Shown here: in pieces, positions 44,088 to 54,036 of the stretch
How positions within the stretch are numbered: position 1 is the first letter of the stretch
Layout of the letters: each line of letters begins with the position of its first letter
Source: Candidatus Competibacteraceae bacterium
Lineage (GTDB): Bacteria > Pseudomonadota > Gammaproteobacteria > Competibacterales > Competibacteraceae
Assembly (NCBI GenBank): GCA_016699715.1
Contig: CP065007.1
Location: 1,674,001 to 1,738,000, forward strand
Reading direction: 5' to 3'
DNA length: 64,000 nt
Made by a program: the position numbers and the translations under genes
Notes under the pieces: generated by a model
Databases searched by the model: none
Seen by the model: only the letters and a program-made list of their open reading frames with translations
Told to the model about the DNA's origin: nothing

Positions 44088-44879
44088 TTATCGAGGGCTG
44101 AATTTCTTTAATGTTTGTGTTGAGTGCTTAACAAAATTAAAAGCCTTGCGAATCAGTTTATTGAGAACTCCTATGGTGATTTCTTTATGGATAATCGTAT
44201 AGGTTTTTTCTGACGCCATATTTTTTTGCGCAAGAACCCAGTTGTTACCTTCCAGTAATATTAGGTTGCCATAATTTGGATGTTGCTTAACTAATAGCTC
44301 AAATATCTCTCTGATGTGTGGAATTTCTTGCTCATCTTTAGATAAAGATCGATGAGTAATACCATCGGTTGCATCACGTTGATAGTTTGCAGCGGCGTAG
44401 GTCCAAAGATAATCATCAAATATTATCCAGCCATTTGGCTTGAGCAGTTTATCCACTAAAAAGAAAGCTGCTCCATCAATAGTCCAGTTCTTTGGGCCAT
44501 CAACAATACATAAATCGTAGATTTCTTTGCATCGACCATCCTGACTATTTCTTACAATTTCATCATGCAAAAACCATGTATAACCAGATTTCATTCGTAA
44601 TATTTCAACAAATGTAGAAAGACCTGTTCGCGCTAACTGCACTTCAATAGATGGATTATAAGCGTTTTTGGCCTCAATAAGATCGACGGCAGTTATTAAA
44701 CCTTTGCCTAAATTCTGTAGGGCCGCAGCCATATAGCAAGTAGCTGTGCCGTGAGCTATCCCCAATTCGAGAATATTTGTAAGTTTTTCTTTGACAATTA
44801 GGTTATAAATAAATCGCGCATTCGGCTCTGTAATAAATGGAACACCACCAACAATGGAGTGTATTTGTTCAAATTTCAT
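44088..44879 (-). CDS. SAM-dependent methyltransferase (Methyltransf_24/CmcI-like)
   Basis: The protein has 263 residues with ILELGIAHGTATCYMAAAL as motif I, an AVDLIEAKN strand and the YDLCIVDGPKNWTIDGAAFF segment seen in the CmcI/Methyltransf_24 group. This group often methylates sugar hydroxyls in glycan clusters. The gene is distinctly AT-rich compared with the window, suggesting recent acquisition. Its start overlaps the end of the upstream GT4 by 11 bp. Confidence 0.85.
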   Translation of the reverse strand: MKFEQIHSIVGGVPFITEPNARFIYNLIVKEKLTNILELGIAHGTATCYMAAALQNLGKGLITAVDLIEAKNAYNPSIEVQLARTGLSTFVEILRMKSGYTWFLHDEIVRNSQDGRCKEIYDLCIVDGPKNWTIDGAAFFLVDKLLKPNGWIIFDDYLWTYAAANYQRDATDGITHRSLSKDEQEIPHIREIFELLVKQHPNYGNLILLEGNNWVLAQKNMASEKTYTIIHKEITIGVLNKLIRKAFNFVKHSTQTLKKFSPR

Positions 44880-46101
44880 CTCTTACCTCATTGGCATATG
44901 TTCTGTTGCATGAAGTTACAAATTGTTCATATATTTTTTCTATTTTCTTTGTTTGCTCAATCAGGTTAAAATTTTCGTGGACAAACTTTATAGCTGATTC
45001 CGACATCCGCTTCGCCAAATCTTCGTCCAGTAGGCATCGTAAAAGTCGATCAGCAATACAAATAATATCTCCTTCGTTGCACTGGAATCCGGTCACGCCA
45101 TCGACAATACCCTCAATGGAACCTCCTCGTGCCGAGGAAACGACGGGTACTCCACATGCCTGCGCTTCAAGAATGACCATTCCAAACCCTTCGGCATCGC
45201 CATTTGCAGCAGTAACGCTCGGCAAGCAGAACACTCGTACTTTATGCAGTTGTTCAAGCACTTGTATACTCGACAGTGCGCCGGTAAAAATTACCGGCAC
45301 TCCCAACTCACATGCTAATTGCTCTGCGGTCATGCGCATTGGTCCGTCACCAACCATAATCAATTCGGCTTCTGGCACCTCCCTATACACCCTTGAAAAA
45401 GCTTGGATCATCAGCAAAGGGCCTTTTTTTTCCACCATACGGCCAACGAAAAGCACACGCTTGTGTCGCAGGTATAATGGCACACCAGCAGGTTGAAAAA
45501 AGTCGGTATTGATGCCGATGTAACTCAGCGAAATTTTCTCGGGAGGGATGCCATATTCGATTGCGCGCCGACGAATTGCATCCGACACGGCGATGAAATG
45601 TACGCGCGAGTGAGTAGCTATCTGCCGTAATCTTCGCGGGTATGTCCGTCGACGCAACCCACCATGTCCGGCTTCCCACCACTCTTGCTTGATATTAATA
45701 TCATAACCATGGAGGGTGACTAGCAACGGCAAACCGAGGATTCGTGCGTAAGGCCAGATATCCACCGCGAACGTGCCAAAATGGGCATGGATAACTTTCG
45801 CGTCAAACCCTCTCAAGCGCCTGACCACGAGCGGATCGGCCAGCCAGAGATATCGGAATATACGATAAATGAATCGGCGCCACCTAGGCGCATGCTCCGG
45901 AATCAGCAGCCGAACATCCAAGCCATCTAAGGCGAGCCCGCTTAGTATCAAAGATTCACCGACAAGAATAGGATACCAGCTACCACGCAATGCACGTGCC
46001 TGTTCCTTGATAAAGGTTTCCGAGTAAGGTAATAGATCATTCGTATAAATCAGCACCCTATTCTTATTGATCGAATTATTTTTTTTATCCAGCACGTTCA
46101 T
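44869..46101 (-). CDS. Glycosyltransferase family 4
   Basis: This 410-residue GT-B enzyme has LIYTNDLLPYSETFIKEQAR, KVIHAHFGTFAVDIWPYARI, the donor site VLFVGRMVEKKGPLLMIQAF and the E-x7-E region NGDAEGFGMVILEAQACGVP. It is typical of O-antigen GT4 enzymes, donor unknown. It overlaps the downstream methyltransferase by 11 bp and lies 6 bp after the upstream GT2. Confidence 0.92.
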   Translation of the reverse strand: MNVLDKKNNSINKNRVLIYTNDLLPYSETFIKEQARALRGSWYPILVGESLILSGLALDGLDVRLLIPEHAPRWRRFIYRIFRYLWLADPLVVRRLRGFDAKVIHAHFGTFAVDIWPYARILGLPLLVTLHGYDINIKQEWWEAGHGGLRRRTYPRRLRQIATHSRVHFIAVSDAIRRRAIEYGIPPEKISLSYIGINTDFFQPAGVPLYLRHKRVLFVGRMVEKKGPLLMIQAFSRVYREVPEAELIMVGDGPMRMTAEQLACELGVPVIFTGALSSIQVLEQLHKVRVFCLPSVTAANGDAEGFGMVILEAQACGVPVVSSARGGSIEGIVDGVTGFQCNEGDIICIADRLLRCLLDEDLAKRMSESAIKFVHENFNLIEQTKKIEKIYEQFVTSCNRTYANEVRDEI

Positions 46102-46107
46102 ATCTAA

Positions 46108-47109
46108 TTAGTTAGAAAATAAGGATTTCGCACGCCGCACGACACTACGTAAAATGCACCATAGCAAACTCGGCCTCCGAGCCGGTTTTTCAAATAGATG
46201 CATCAGTCCATAAATGGCTGTTGGGTGGATTATTGCAAGCCGTTTGAGTGACTCTGCGATGTGGTCAGCATATTCGGTCAAGGCGATTCTCGAATCAACT
46301 CGATATGCATCGTAGTGAAATTGCGCGGCATACAACGTATCTACCAATTCCTCGGCTTGTGAGATACGCCCGACATAGGTTTCAAGACAAACAATATAGG
46401 CACGTAACATGAGTGCAAAGACCTTTGCACGATGCGATGATGCGGTAACACTACTTGGATGTTGTCGGTAGAAATAAAGCGTATTTGATAATAGACAAAC
46501 TCGTTTAGCTGTAGCGAATGCACCAAAATTAACGATATAATCTTCGTTAATAGGAACTGTTTCGCCGAAGTCTTGAGATAAGAACGGCTCTATTGCTTCT
46601 CGACGATAAAGCTTGTTACACAAAGAGCCGGTGCCGAACCCAAGATCACAGAACCTGCGCAGTATATCCTTGTCGACAAGTTCACTACGTCCGAATCTTA
46701 CCTTGTGCACCCCTTGCGTGCCGTCTTTCGTTGCATAGCGAATGCCGCAAATAACAATATCGGCATGACCCAGCGTCATGGCGGAAACCATGCGTTCTAC
46801 AAACTCCGGTTGCAACCAGTCATCCGCATCAAGGAATCCGACAAACTCACCTTGGGCTGCGGACATAGCGCGTACGCGGGCTAAATGAACACCTTCGTTT
46901 TTGTCGAGAGCAATTATGTGCAACCTAGAATCATGCCTACCATAATCACGCAATATATCGACGGTGCCATCCGTGCAACCATCAGCGACCGCTATAATCT
47001 CGATTTTAGAATATGTCTGCGATGCCGCCGATTCTACTGTGGCAAGAATAAATTCTTCGACTTGATAGCTAGGTATCAAGATTGATACAAGAGGTGAATA
47101 TTTTTCCAT
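46108..47109 (-). CDS. Glycosyltransferase family 2
   Basis: This 333-residue GT-A enzyme has VSILIPSYQVEEFILATVES, IIAVADGCTDGTVDIL and the metal motif VGFLDADDWLQPEF. The C-terminal part is helical. Upstream of its ATG is a 210-bp AT-rich gap with no gene, which may hold an internal promoter for the distal part of the array. Confidence 0.9.
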   Translation of the reverse strand: MEKYSPLVSILIPSYQVEEFILATVESAASQTYSKIEIIAVADGCTDGTVDILRDYGRHDSRLHIIALDKNEGVHLARVRAMSAAQGEFVGFLDADDWLQPEFVERMVSAMTLGHADIVICGIRYATKDGTQGVHKVRFGRSELVDKDILRRFCDLGFGTGSLCNKLYRREAIEPFLSQDFGETVPINEDYIVNFGAFATAKRVCLLSNTLYFYRQHPSSVTASSHRAKVFALMLRAYIVCLETYVGRISQAEELVDTLYAAQFHYDAYRVDSRIALTEYADHIAESLKRLAIIHPTAIYGLMHLFEKPARRPSLLWCILRSVVRRAKSLFSN

Positions 47110-47319
47110 GTCGAGCTCGGTGCTCAGCGTGAGATAATTTCAATGCTCATGAGATCGGTGGATAATATAGAGGCCCCAATCTAGAACTGGACATTTCTTA
47201 CAAGTAACCTACTGTTTTAATGACTAAATCCTTTCGAGCAGCCCTAGCGATGTACGAATCAGCATTGGGAAGACTATATGTAAGTAAAGGTCATATATTT
47301 TCTTCGCATTAAACTTAAT

Positions 47320-48504
47320 TTATGGGGCTTTATGAGTGATTTTTAAGACGCGCTCCCACTGTTGCATGGTCGCCAACATGGAGAATTTCCTCTCCACATG
47401 GGCGCAGTTTTCCGCACCCAGGTGCATCCTCAATTCCTCAGATTCGCTCATCTTTTGAATCAGGGAGGCAAGCTTTTCGCTATCCCCAACGGGAAACAAC
47501 CACTTCCGGTTTTCCTCTGGTAGTAATTCTCTAATTCCAGGAATGTCGGTACCAATTATTGGTAACCTCGCATACATATACTCCAAAATGCTGTTCGATG
47601 TTCCTTCACACCGTGTGGACAATAGGCCTATATCAGCGTCGATAAGCCACTGCTCTAGTTCAGCGCGACCCAGAGGGCCACAGAAGCGAACCGACCCAAA
47701 TAGATCTTCCCTCGATATTTCCTCAAGTAATCGGCGCTCATCTTCCTTAAACGGCGTAAACCCAGCAATGTCCAGCAAAACATTGCTACCATCTTTCTTG
47801 AGTATTCTTATAGCTTCCAGAGCCGTCCAGATGTCCTTTTCTCGATTCAGGTTGGCGAGATGAAGCAAGCGCAAAGTATTCCTTTTATTTGTTCTATGTC
47901 GCTCAAAAGTTGGTAGCGTCTTCCAGGTTCCATCAGGGACAAAAGCATTAGGAATAATAGATACAGACGCGAGGGGCTGATTGAATGTATCTGCGACAAA
48001 ATGCGCCCCATCCTGGGAATTTGCCACGAATTCCACATTGGCGCTGGTAGCCAGTCTTACAAAGTAACGGTTGTAAATAAAACTTCCGTTATCATATCCG
48101 CTTCGATGATTCCAGAAGATTCTCACACCCAGTTGCTTTCGACATAGCAGAGTTAATACAGATGGGGTGATTGTGAATGGAATAACAATATCAAATCGCT
48201 GTCGAGGAAGCTCTGCGCAAAGTTTCCGATTGCGAAGAAGCCGCAGAAATGCACGGAGTAAGAAAGATGCCGGATTTAGCCCTGCATCTTGATAAATCCA
48301 ACCGAATGATGGCCAGCGGTCTAACTGTCGACAAGTAATTCCAGCAGTAGTAAGCAGCTCCAAAAGAGGGGTTCCCTTTCCACGTGAGGGCAATCCCCAG
48401 ACTTCGACGTAATGGCCGATCTCCTTAAGATGCATCGCCAGAATGGATGCTTGCTTCTCGGCACCACCATGGGTAAAGCAAGGAATAAATATCAAGAATT
48501 TCAT
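47320..48504 (-). CDS. Glycosyltransferase family 4
   Basis: The protein has 394 residues from ATG 48504 (MKFLIFIPCFTHGGAEKQAS). This start follows the upstream stop by one base; a longer GTG/ATG reading to 48543 lies inside the upstream gene. Motifs are IPFTITPSVLTLLC, LRLLHLANLNREKDIWTALE and the donor-side STRCEGTSNSILEYMYARLP. Its opening GGAEKQ motif is typical of WbnH/PglA-like GT4 enzymes. Donor unknown. Confidence 0.9.
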   Translation of the reverse strand: MKFLIFIPCFTHGGAEKQASILAMHLKEIGHYVEVWGLPSRGKGTPLLELLTTAGITCRQLDRWPSFGWIYQDAGLNPASFLLRAFLRLLRNRKLCAELPRQRFDIVIPFTITPSVLTLLCRKQLGVRIFWNHRSGYDNGSFIYNRYFVRLATSANVEFVANSQDGAHFVADTFNQPLASVSIIPNAFVPDGTWKTLPTFERHRTNKRNTLRLLHLANLNREKDIWTALEAIRILKKDGSNVLLDIAGFTPFKEDERRLLEEISREDLFGSVRFCGPLGRAELEQWLIDADIGLLSTRCEGTSNSILEYMYARLPIIGTDIPGIRELLPEENRKWLFPVGDSEKLASLIQKMSESEELRMHLGAENCAHVERKFSMLATMQQWERVLKITHKAP

Positions 48505-48505
48505 G

Positions 48506-49756
48506 TCAAACTTTATCAGAAAGACGCGGCAAACCTTTGACAAATAAAATCAGCGCGCATAAATAACGACAAGCCCACAATTTGATATTCACGAAGCGGC
48601 CGACATTCTCATGAATTCGGACTTTCGTTTCCAAATACTCTAGAGTATCCTTCGCCATGCGCCTCGCATTGAAATAACTTAGGACGCGCTGTCGTCCTCT
48701 TGCTCCCATCTCCATAGCCATATCCCTATCAGATAGCAATGCGATTATGCCAATTGCCACGGCTTCGCTGTCGCGCGGGTTGACAAGCAAACCGCTTTCC
48801 AGATGCGCAATCGCTTCAGGTACCCCGCCCTCATGTCCACCAATCACGGGCTTTCCGTAATAGCCGGCTTCCAAGTAGACCAGCCCAAACCCCTCCCAGC
48901 GCCGCTCGCATTTACTCGTTAATGCAAACACATCGCACAACGTGAAATAGGCTGGCAACATCGAGGAAGGGACTTCCCCGACAAAGTCGACGCAGCTCTC
49001 AAGCTGCAGTTCGACGCACAACTCCTCCAAAGCGGCGCGATAAGGCCCCATGCCCCCGATCACCAGGTACGCGCGCGTGTAAACGTGGCGAACCAGAGCG
49101 AATGCCCGAATCAGTATGTCATGCCCTTTGTCCAAATCCAGCCGGGCAAGGCAGAAAATGATCCTGGAGTCTGGCGGACGCGACTGGCGTAACGACTTTA
49201 CATCATCCGGGTCCGCATCTAGTAGGCGACTAGTGTCTATACCATTCGGCACTACGGTACACCGTAGCTGACCAGGGAACACCCTTCTCGTCAAAGCGGC
49301 CGTTGCCTTACTAACCGCAATACATCCTATTGCTTCTTTGTAATAGGCGATCATGCGGTCGCGAAGTACTGGCAGCTTCGTTGCGTGATCCCTGAAATAA
49401 ATTAGGATTTCGGAACCATGCAATACCGTCGCATAGGAAAATAAGCCTTTCGACATCCGGGCGAATTTCTCTTGCGCACGGCGCTCCGTCACCAGAATTA
49501 CATCAAATCGATATTTCAATTGTAGACAACAAAGGGCATGCTGCGTGGAGATCCTGGTACTCGTCCTTGCTAGGAAATGGATATGGATGTCTTTAAGGTC
49601 GGTTGAACCCGTCTCCACACTTGGCTGTGGCGTCAGAACATGCACCTCGACACCGAGCGAGATAAGCCCCACTGCCAGATCGTGACTGTAGACACCAGCC
49701 CCGCCCTTAAATGGAGGAAATTCATGGGTGTATATCAGAATGCTCCGAAGTCCCAT
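48506..49756 (-). CDS. Glycosyltransferase family 4
   Basis: The protein has 416 residues from ATG 49756 (MGLRSILIYTHEFPPFKGGA), with AGGGG about 7 bp upstream. An earlier in-frame start at 49813 would add 19 unlikely residues. Motifs are GGAGVYSHDLAVGLISLGVE, VVPNGIDTSRLLDADP, IIFCLARLDLDKGHDILIRA and CERRWEGFGLVYLEAGYYGK with the conserved Glu pair. Donor and acceptor unknown. Confidence 0.9.
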   Translation of the reverse strand: MGLRSILIYTHEFPPFKGGAGVYSHDLAVGLISLGVEVHVLTPQPSVETGSTDLKDIHIHFLARTSTRISTQHALCCLQLKYRFDVILVTERRAQEKFARMSKGLFSYATVLHGSEILIYFRDHATKLPVLRDRMIAYYKEAIGCIAVSKATAALTRRVFPGQLRCTVVPNGIDTSRLLDADPDDVKSLRQSRPPDSRIIFCLARLDLDKGHDILIRAFALVRHVYTRAYLVIGGMGPYRAALEELCVELQLESCVDFVGEVPSSMLPAYFTLCDVFALTSKCERRWEGFGLVYLEAGYYGKPVIGGHEGGVPEAIAHLESGLLVNPRDSEAVAIGIIALLSDRDMAMEMGARGRQRVLSYFNARRMAKDTLEYLETKVRIHENVGRFVNIKLWACRYLCALILFVKGLPRLSDKV

Positions 49757-49809
49757 CGTCCGCCCCTTAAACCGGCAAGAGAAGCTGTTCTCTAAATAGA
49801 TGCGATCAT

Positions 49810-49986
49810 TCACTTATGGGCTTCGACATACATGTCCCGTCCCGGGTAATGCGTCCAGGTCGCATGCGAACACGACACCCGTTGAAAGCCGATATCACGG
49901 AGCACTCGGACCAGCTCGCGCGCGCTCCAAACATAGCGGTGGGTTTCATATTCCAGGCGATCCCACTGGTTGCCATAGAACTGGTT
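49810..49986 (-). pseudogene. 3' fragment of a SAM methyltransferase
   Basis: These 58 codons (NQFYGNQWDRLEYETHRYVW onward, ending PGRDMYVEAHK) align to the C-terminus of the intact methyltransferase at 51137-51769, with 46 of 58 residues identical. The first 150 residues of the domain, including the SAM-binding motif, are absent. It is fused in a different frame to the truncated glycosyltransferase. Confidence 0.85.
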
Positions 49987-50471
49987 GTGTGCCCTGGCCA
50001 GCCATGTCCGGTGAAATGCCATTCGATACGGGGGATGTCCATGACAGCCGATACGATGCCTTCTCCCTTACGCCCGGTGGCGTAGGTTCGTCCGACAACG
50101 CCAAGCTTGACCACTGGATAGAAGGCGGCGAGATCTACGCCCGGGGAAATGATTTCTGTTCGATAGCTACCAAACGAACGGATGATGTCGGCGGTCGCGT
50201 CTGCCATGGCGACACACACATCCACCTCCCTCGCAACCTTCTCGAACAGGTCACGTGCCGCTTTGTCACGTTCTCGGTGGGTGAAAAAACCGATCTCGAT
50301 TGGGGATATCCGTTCGCCGCGACAGCCGTAGGTCATGTAGTATTGGATCCGTGCTCGCCTGTCTTCCTCTAAACCGTATGACACATAGGGAAGGCGACTG
50401 CATATTTCCCTTGCTTGCCTCTCTTGTATCCAGCCGAGGTCGGATAGCTTGATATGTACCAGCGCCCCCAT
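49987..50471 (-). pseudogene. Truncated glycosyltransferase (GT-B N-terminal part)
   Basis: From ATG 50471 the frame reads LVHIKLSDLGWIQERQAREI, later ADIIRSFGSYRTEIISPGVD and VVGRTYATGRKGEG. This looks like the acceptor half plus the start of the donor half of a GT-B enzyme. It is cut after HFTGHGWPG near 49987, and the following bases belong to a methyltransferase 3' end in another frame. The missing C-terminal donor half makes activity unlikely. It begins 2 bp after the upstream stop. Confidence 0.75.
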
Positions 50472-50473
50472 CT

Positions 50474-51100
50474 TTATTTGGCTCCTATACATGCAGAGGC
50501 AGTAGGTGAGTGTTCCAGTTCCTTCTTGATCGCCTTGGCCCAGTATGCGGCAGGGAATTCGGCTCCCTGAAGTGTATCGATGGTGACTACATCCTGAATC
50601 TCATAGGCATCCCGCAATAGGCGCCGTATGCCGAACTCTGTGAATCGCCAGAAGTCGTTAGGGCTCATGTGGATCGGCTGCCGGAACGGCAGGCCAAGGA
50701 GCAGTGTGCCGCCGTCGGCAAGTATTCGAGTGATCTCGGCAAAGCCAGCGTGAAAGTCATCGACGTGCTCGAGCACACCGCTGCAATAAACACAATCGAA
50801 GGAACCATCGCTAAGTTCGGGCATAGACCGTACATCGAGGACCAGATCGCATCCGAAGTTTGGGCCGACTTCGGATGTCGTATAGGACACTGCGGCGGCG
50901 AAGTAATCCCGGTAATGACTACCCTCCCCATCCGAATCGTTGCCACTCCCGATCGACAGCACCTTGCCTTGGATGGCCATACAATGCTGGCGCAGCCAGG
51001 CATTACTTTCCCGACGGGCGTTCGATACGCCGCCCTGCTTCGGGTGCAGCAGGCCTCTTGCCGAAGTGATCAAGGCCATCAATTTCCGATGGAGTGCCAT
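50474..51100 (-). CDS. Class I SAM-dependent methyltransferase
   Basis: The protein has 208 residues with the SAM motif VLSIGSGNDSDGEGSHYRDY, then CDLVLDVRSMPELSDGSFDC and YCSGVLEHVDDFHAGFAEI. It belongs to the Methyltransf_11 type and probably modifies a sugar or the glycan terminus. It lies between the other cluster methyltransferase (36 bp) and the truncated glycosyltransferase (2 bp). Confidence 0.85.
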   Translation of the reverse strand: MALHRKLMALITSARGLLHPKQGGVSNARRESNAWLRQHCMAIQGKVLSIGSGNDSDGEGSHYRDYFAAAVSYTTSEVGPNFGCDLVLDVRSMPELSDGSFDCVYCSGVLEHVDDFHAGFAEITRILADGGTLLLGLPFRQPIHMSPNDFWRFTEFGIRRLLRDAYEIQDVVTIDTLQGAEFPAAYWAKAIKKELEHSPTASACIGAK

Positions 51101-51136
51101 AGGATCATTGTTTCCGTAGCAGGTTGGATCGCGTGT

Positions 51137-51769
51137 TCATTTGACGGCCTCGACATGCATGTCTCGCCCAGGGTGGTGCGTAAGCGTCGCATGGCTGAAG
51201 CTCACCTTGCGGAAACCGATATCACGCAGGACTCCGACGAGTTCACGGGCGCTCCACAAGTAGCGGTGCGTCTCGAAGTCGATGCGGTCCCATTGGTTTC
51301 CGTAAAACTGGTTCTTGGCAGAGATACGCTTACTACGGTTTGGGTGTAGCAGCCACAGTACGCAGCGTACGAAGTCCGCCGCCTCGATGACCAGCAACCC
51401 GTCAGGCTTCAGCATGCGATACCAGTCACGAAACATGTCGATGGCTTCCCAGCGGGGGAAGTGGTCGATGGTATGCGAGGTGAAGATTTCATCGACAGAG
51501 TAATTAGCAAGTCCTAGCTTGCGCATGTCCGCGAACACGTCGGCCACGCAGCCAATGCGCGAACTGTCGGGAGTGCCGGCCTCGGCTGGATACATGTCGA
51601 CATTGATGAAATCACGCCAACGTATGCCGCCGCAACCTAGATGTAGCTTCACAATCCCCAACTTGTACCCATCAATGTAGGCCTTGAGCCGATTGTGTTC
51701 AGGAGCGTATTGGGACAATATCCTATCCGTATCGGGGCGAATTCCGGCATGAGGAATTATTGAGTTCAT
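51137..51769 (-). CDS. Class I SAM-dependent methyltransferase
   Basis: The protein has 210 residues. It begins with an unusual GIRPDTDRILSQYAPEHNRL segment, then KLHLGCGGIRWRDFINVDMY as motif I and IFTSHTIDHFPRWEAIDMFR. The C-terminus (NQFYGNQWDRIDFETHRYLW) recurs in a fragment 1.1 kb away. The start overlaps the wzt stop as ATGA, coupling it to the exporter. Methylation at the chain end is a known stop signal for ABC-exported O-antigens; such a role here is an inference. Confidence 0.87.
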   Translation of the reverse strand: MNSIIPHAGIRPDTDRILSQYAPEHNRLKAYIDGYKLGIVKLHLGCGGIRWRDFINVDMYPAEAGTPDSSRIGCVADVFADMRKLGLANYSVDEIFTSHTIDHFPRWEAIDMFRDWYRMLKPDGLLVIEAADFVRCVLWLLHPNRSKRISAKNQFYGNQWDRIDFETHRYLWSARELVGVLRDIGFRKVSFSHATLTHHPGRDMHVEAVK

Positions 51770-52971
51770 CTTGCCGATGGGATTTCATGATGGTCGAAGT
51801 TTACTGTCATCGGGAAGAAATGACTTACACCGCCACCAACCGGGCCTGTAATTTCGACTATGCCGGCATTAAGTGCTTGTGTAACCGTAACCTTTCCCGA
51901 GCGGTCGAATAAACTGATACTGATCTGATAGCGGCCATGCGCAAGTTGAATAGGCCCTAGCTCAAATTGCAGCACATGCGATCCGCCACCTAGTTCTAGG
52001 ACATCGGACTGATCAAGGCGAACGATAGAATTTGCCTTGAATTCGTTCTCGATCGAGAAATGTACCAATATCAGCCCAATCGTGATGTTTTCGGTAACCG
52101 CAATGGCAAATTCAAACTTAAGGATGTCGCACCAAGCGATGCGCGCGGGCAAGGGCGATAGGTATATTGACGAAATTCGCTTATCGGCAATCAACCGGTA
52201 AGGTGACTCTGGTGTCTGTTGGCCCTCACTATAATGACGTAGCCCCTCGGCCGTTTCACCTAGATGGCTGACAGTTCCGGCATCCAGCAGCAGCGTGGAG
52301 TCGCAGATCCGGCTGACCTGCGACTCGCTGTGACTGACGAAAATTACGGCTGCTCTTTCCAGTACTTCGCCGATGCGCTGGAAGCACTTGCTGCGAAAGG
52401 CCGTATCACCCACCGCCAGGATTTCGTCCAGCAGCAGCACATCGGGTTCGAGGGCAGATGCGATGGAAAAGCCTAGCCGCATCTGCATGCCTGAACTGTA
52501 GCTTTGCACAGGCGTATCGATGAAGTCGTGCAACTCTGCGAAGTCGATAATGTCGCCTATCCTGCGGTCGATCTCGTGGCGGGTCAGGCCCAACACCGAA
52601 GCATTGACATAGATGTTCTCGCGCCCGGTCAGGATGGGGTTGAACCCGGCTCCCAAGGCAATCAGTGCCCCCACCCGCCCGCGCATCTCGATCCGCCCCG
52701 CATCCGGTTTGATCAAGCCGTTGAGCATCCGCAGCAGCGTGGTTTTACCTGCCCCGTTGCGTCCGATCAATCCCAAACACTCACCACGCTTGAGTTCGAA
52801 GCTCACATCGTTCACCGCCCAGAACTCATCCGGGCGCAACTCCCCGTCGCCGCCATGCCGACGTCCCAATAGCTCATTACTAAGATCCTGCATCCCATAC
52901 CACAAGGAGCGCTTGAGGCTGCGGCAGAATTTTTTCGAGACGTTTTCGACGATAACCAGTGAGTCAGACAT
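51766..52971 (-). CDS. wzt: ABC transporter ATP-binding protein for polysaccharide export (Wzt)
   Basis: The protein has 401 residues. The nucleotide-binding domain (1-250) has Walker A GRNGAGKTTLL at 70-80, signature SSGMQMRLGF and Walker B PDVLLLDEILAVGD. The C-terminal 140 residues form a Wzt-type carbohydrate-binding beta domain, which recognises the terminal modification of the glycan before export. The permease gene lies upstream in the same direction but is separated by an Rpn gene. Confidence 0.93.
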   Translation of the reverse strand: MSDSLVIVENVSKKFCRSLKRSLWYGMQDLSNELLGRRHGGDGELRPDEFWAVNDVSFELKRGECLGLIGRNGAGKTTLLRMLNGLIKPDAGRIEMRGRVGALIALGAGFNPILTGRENIYVNASVLGLTRHEIDRRIGDIIDFAELHDFIDTPVQSYSSGMQMRLGFSIASALEPDVLLLDEILAVGDTAFRSKCFQRIGEVLERAAVIFVSHSESQVSRICDSTLLLDAGTVSHLGETAEGLRHYSEGQQTPESPYRLIADKRISSIYLSPLPARIAWCDILKFEFAIAVTENITIGLILVHFSIENEFKANSIVRLDQSDVLELGGGSHVLQFELGPIQLAHGRYQISISLFDRSGKVTVTQALNAGIVEITGPVGGGVSHFFPMTVNFDHHEIPSAR

Positions 52972-53004
52972 CGGAGTTTTAAACTGTAAGGACTGAGCTT
53001 ATAT

Positions 53005-54000
53005 TTAGTGCAGGACTTCATCCAGACTTTGTGCGATGACACCCTGATCGAACCAACGAAGCAGCGTCTCAGCATCCGCTTGAATAATTCGCGCACGTAC
53101 AGACTCGCTTGGCGGGCCGAATTTGCGTTCGAGCAATCGCAATAGCATCGTGGCTTCACCACGTCGTTCGCCCTGCTGTAAGCCCTGCTGTAAACCCTGC
53201 TGTAAACCCTGCTGTAAGCCCTGCTGTAAGCCCTGTTCGATGTATTTATCAATGAAAGTTTGCATAAGAGGTTCTCCGCTATGGGTCTCTTGCAACAGTG
53301 ATCGCACGTCTTGTTCGTTCAGTCGCTGCGTACCTTGGACATAATAACGCAACAACGATTCCAGAATCTCCAGAGCGGTCGGTTGTTCGATGACCTGCTC
53401 GATCAACCTCAACAACTCCCGTAAGCGTTCCAGTGGCTGGTTGCTGTAGATATGCCGTAGCGCCAACTGCACCAGGCGAGTCAACGCTTCACCTTTAATT
53501 TCAGTGCTGCCACGTGGGGAGATATCATGCAGGGCGTAGCGAAACCGCGGAACATACGGCGCCAGCGCCTCGGGCAATGGAGCCACCAACTCATGAAAAT
53601 TCGCTGGAACTCGCCACTGCTGTTGCCCATGATACAACACCAAAGGATAAACGGGCGGCAGATGACGCGCCTTCGAATGCTGTTTACGGTATTCGTCACC
53701 CCCGGCCACGATATAGCGTAGCAATTGCAATAACACCCAGTGCTCAGGCCGACTCTTGTGCTCAAACAGCAAATAAATCCGCAGAGGGCTTCCCCGATGG
53801 CGCACGGTATAGACCAGGTCCGAATAGACTTGCCGCAAATCTGGAGATACGTAGGTATCCTTGGCGATGGTCAAAGCGGTCAAATCGATCTCGGCCAGCA
53901 GCGACGCGGGCAATTCACACCGCAGGAAATCCTGAGCAATCACCAATCGCCCGAAGTTCTCGCGAAAGAAGCAATCATGCGGAGTCGGAGTCGGTTCCAT
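53005..54000 (-). CDS. Rpn family recombination-promoting nuclease/putative transposase with QQGL repeats
   Basis: The protein has 331 residues. The N-terminal PD-(D/E)XK domain (1-180) has [40 protein letters not shown] followed by EHKS, giving a D-x(n)-E-x-K site. The C-terminal tail contains five 12-bp repeats encoding QQGL/QQGE-type units and ends with [17 protein letters not shown]. This matches the full-length Rpn family. It lies between wzm and wzt, where it interrupts an otherwise conserved pair. Confidence 0.93.
   Translation of the reverse strand: MEPTPTPHDCFFRENFGRLVIAQDFLRCELPASLLAEIDLTALTIAKDTYVSPDLRQVYSDLVYTVRHRGSPLRIYLLFEHKSRPEHWVLLQLLRYIVAGGDEYRKQHSKARHLPPVYPLVLYHGQQQWRVPANFHELVAPLPEALAPYVPRFRYALHDISPRGSTEIKGEALTRLVQLALRHIYSNQPLERLRELLRLIEQVIEQPTALEILESLLRYYVQGTQRLNEQDVRSLLQETHSGEPLMQTFIDKYIEQGLQQGLQQGLQQGLQQGLQQGERRGEATMLLRLLERKFGPPSESVRARIIQADAETLLRWFDQGVIAQSLDEVLH
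53171..53239 (-). repeat. 12-bp tandem repeat array (QQGL codons) in rpn
   Basis: Five units of ccctgctgtaag/a (plus-strand orientation) fill 53171-53230, and a partial unit follows. They encode (QQGL)n on the minus strand. The two third-base variants alternate, so the array is older than the KGME array at 35.1 kb. Confidence 0.9.
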
Positions 54001-54036
54001 CAGGTTTTCAGTTTTCAGTCTCGGGGACCAGCGAAC

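Noticed and set aside
53005..54000. Treating the Rpn gene as an insertion-sequence transposase
   Set aside because: It has a PD-(D/E)XK core, and no terminal inverted repeats or target duplication were seen around it.
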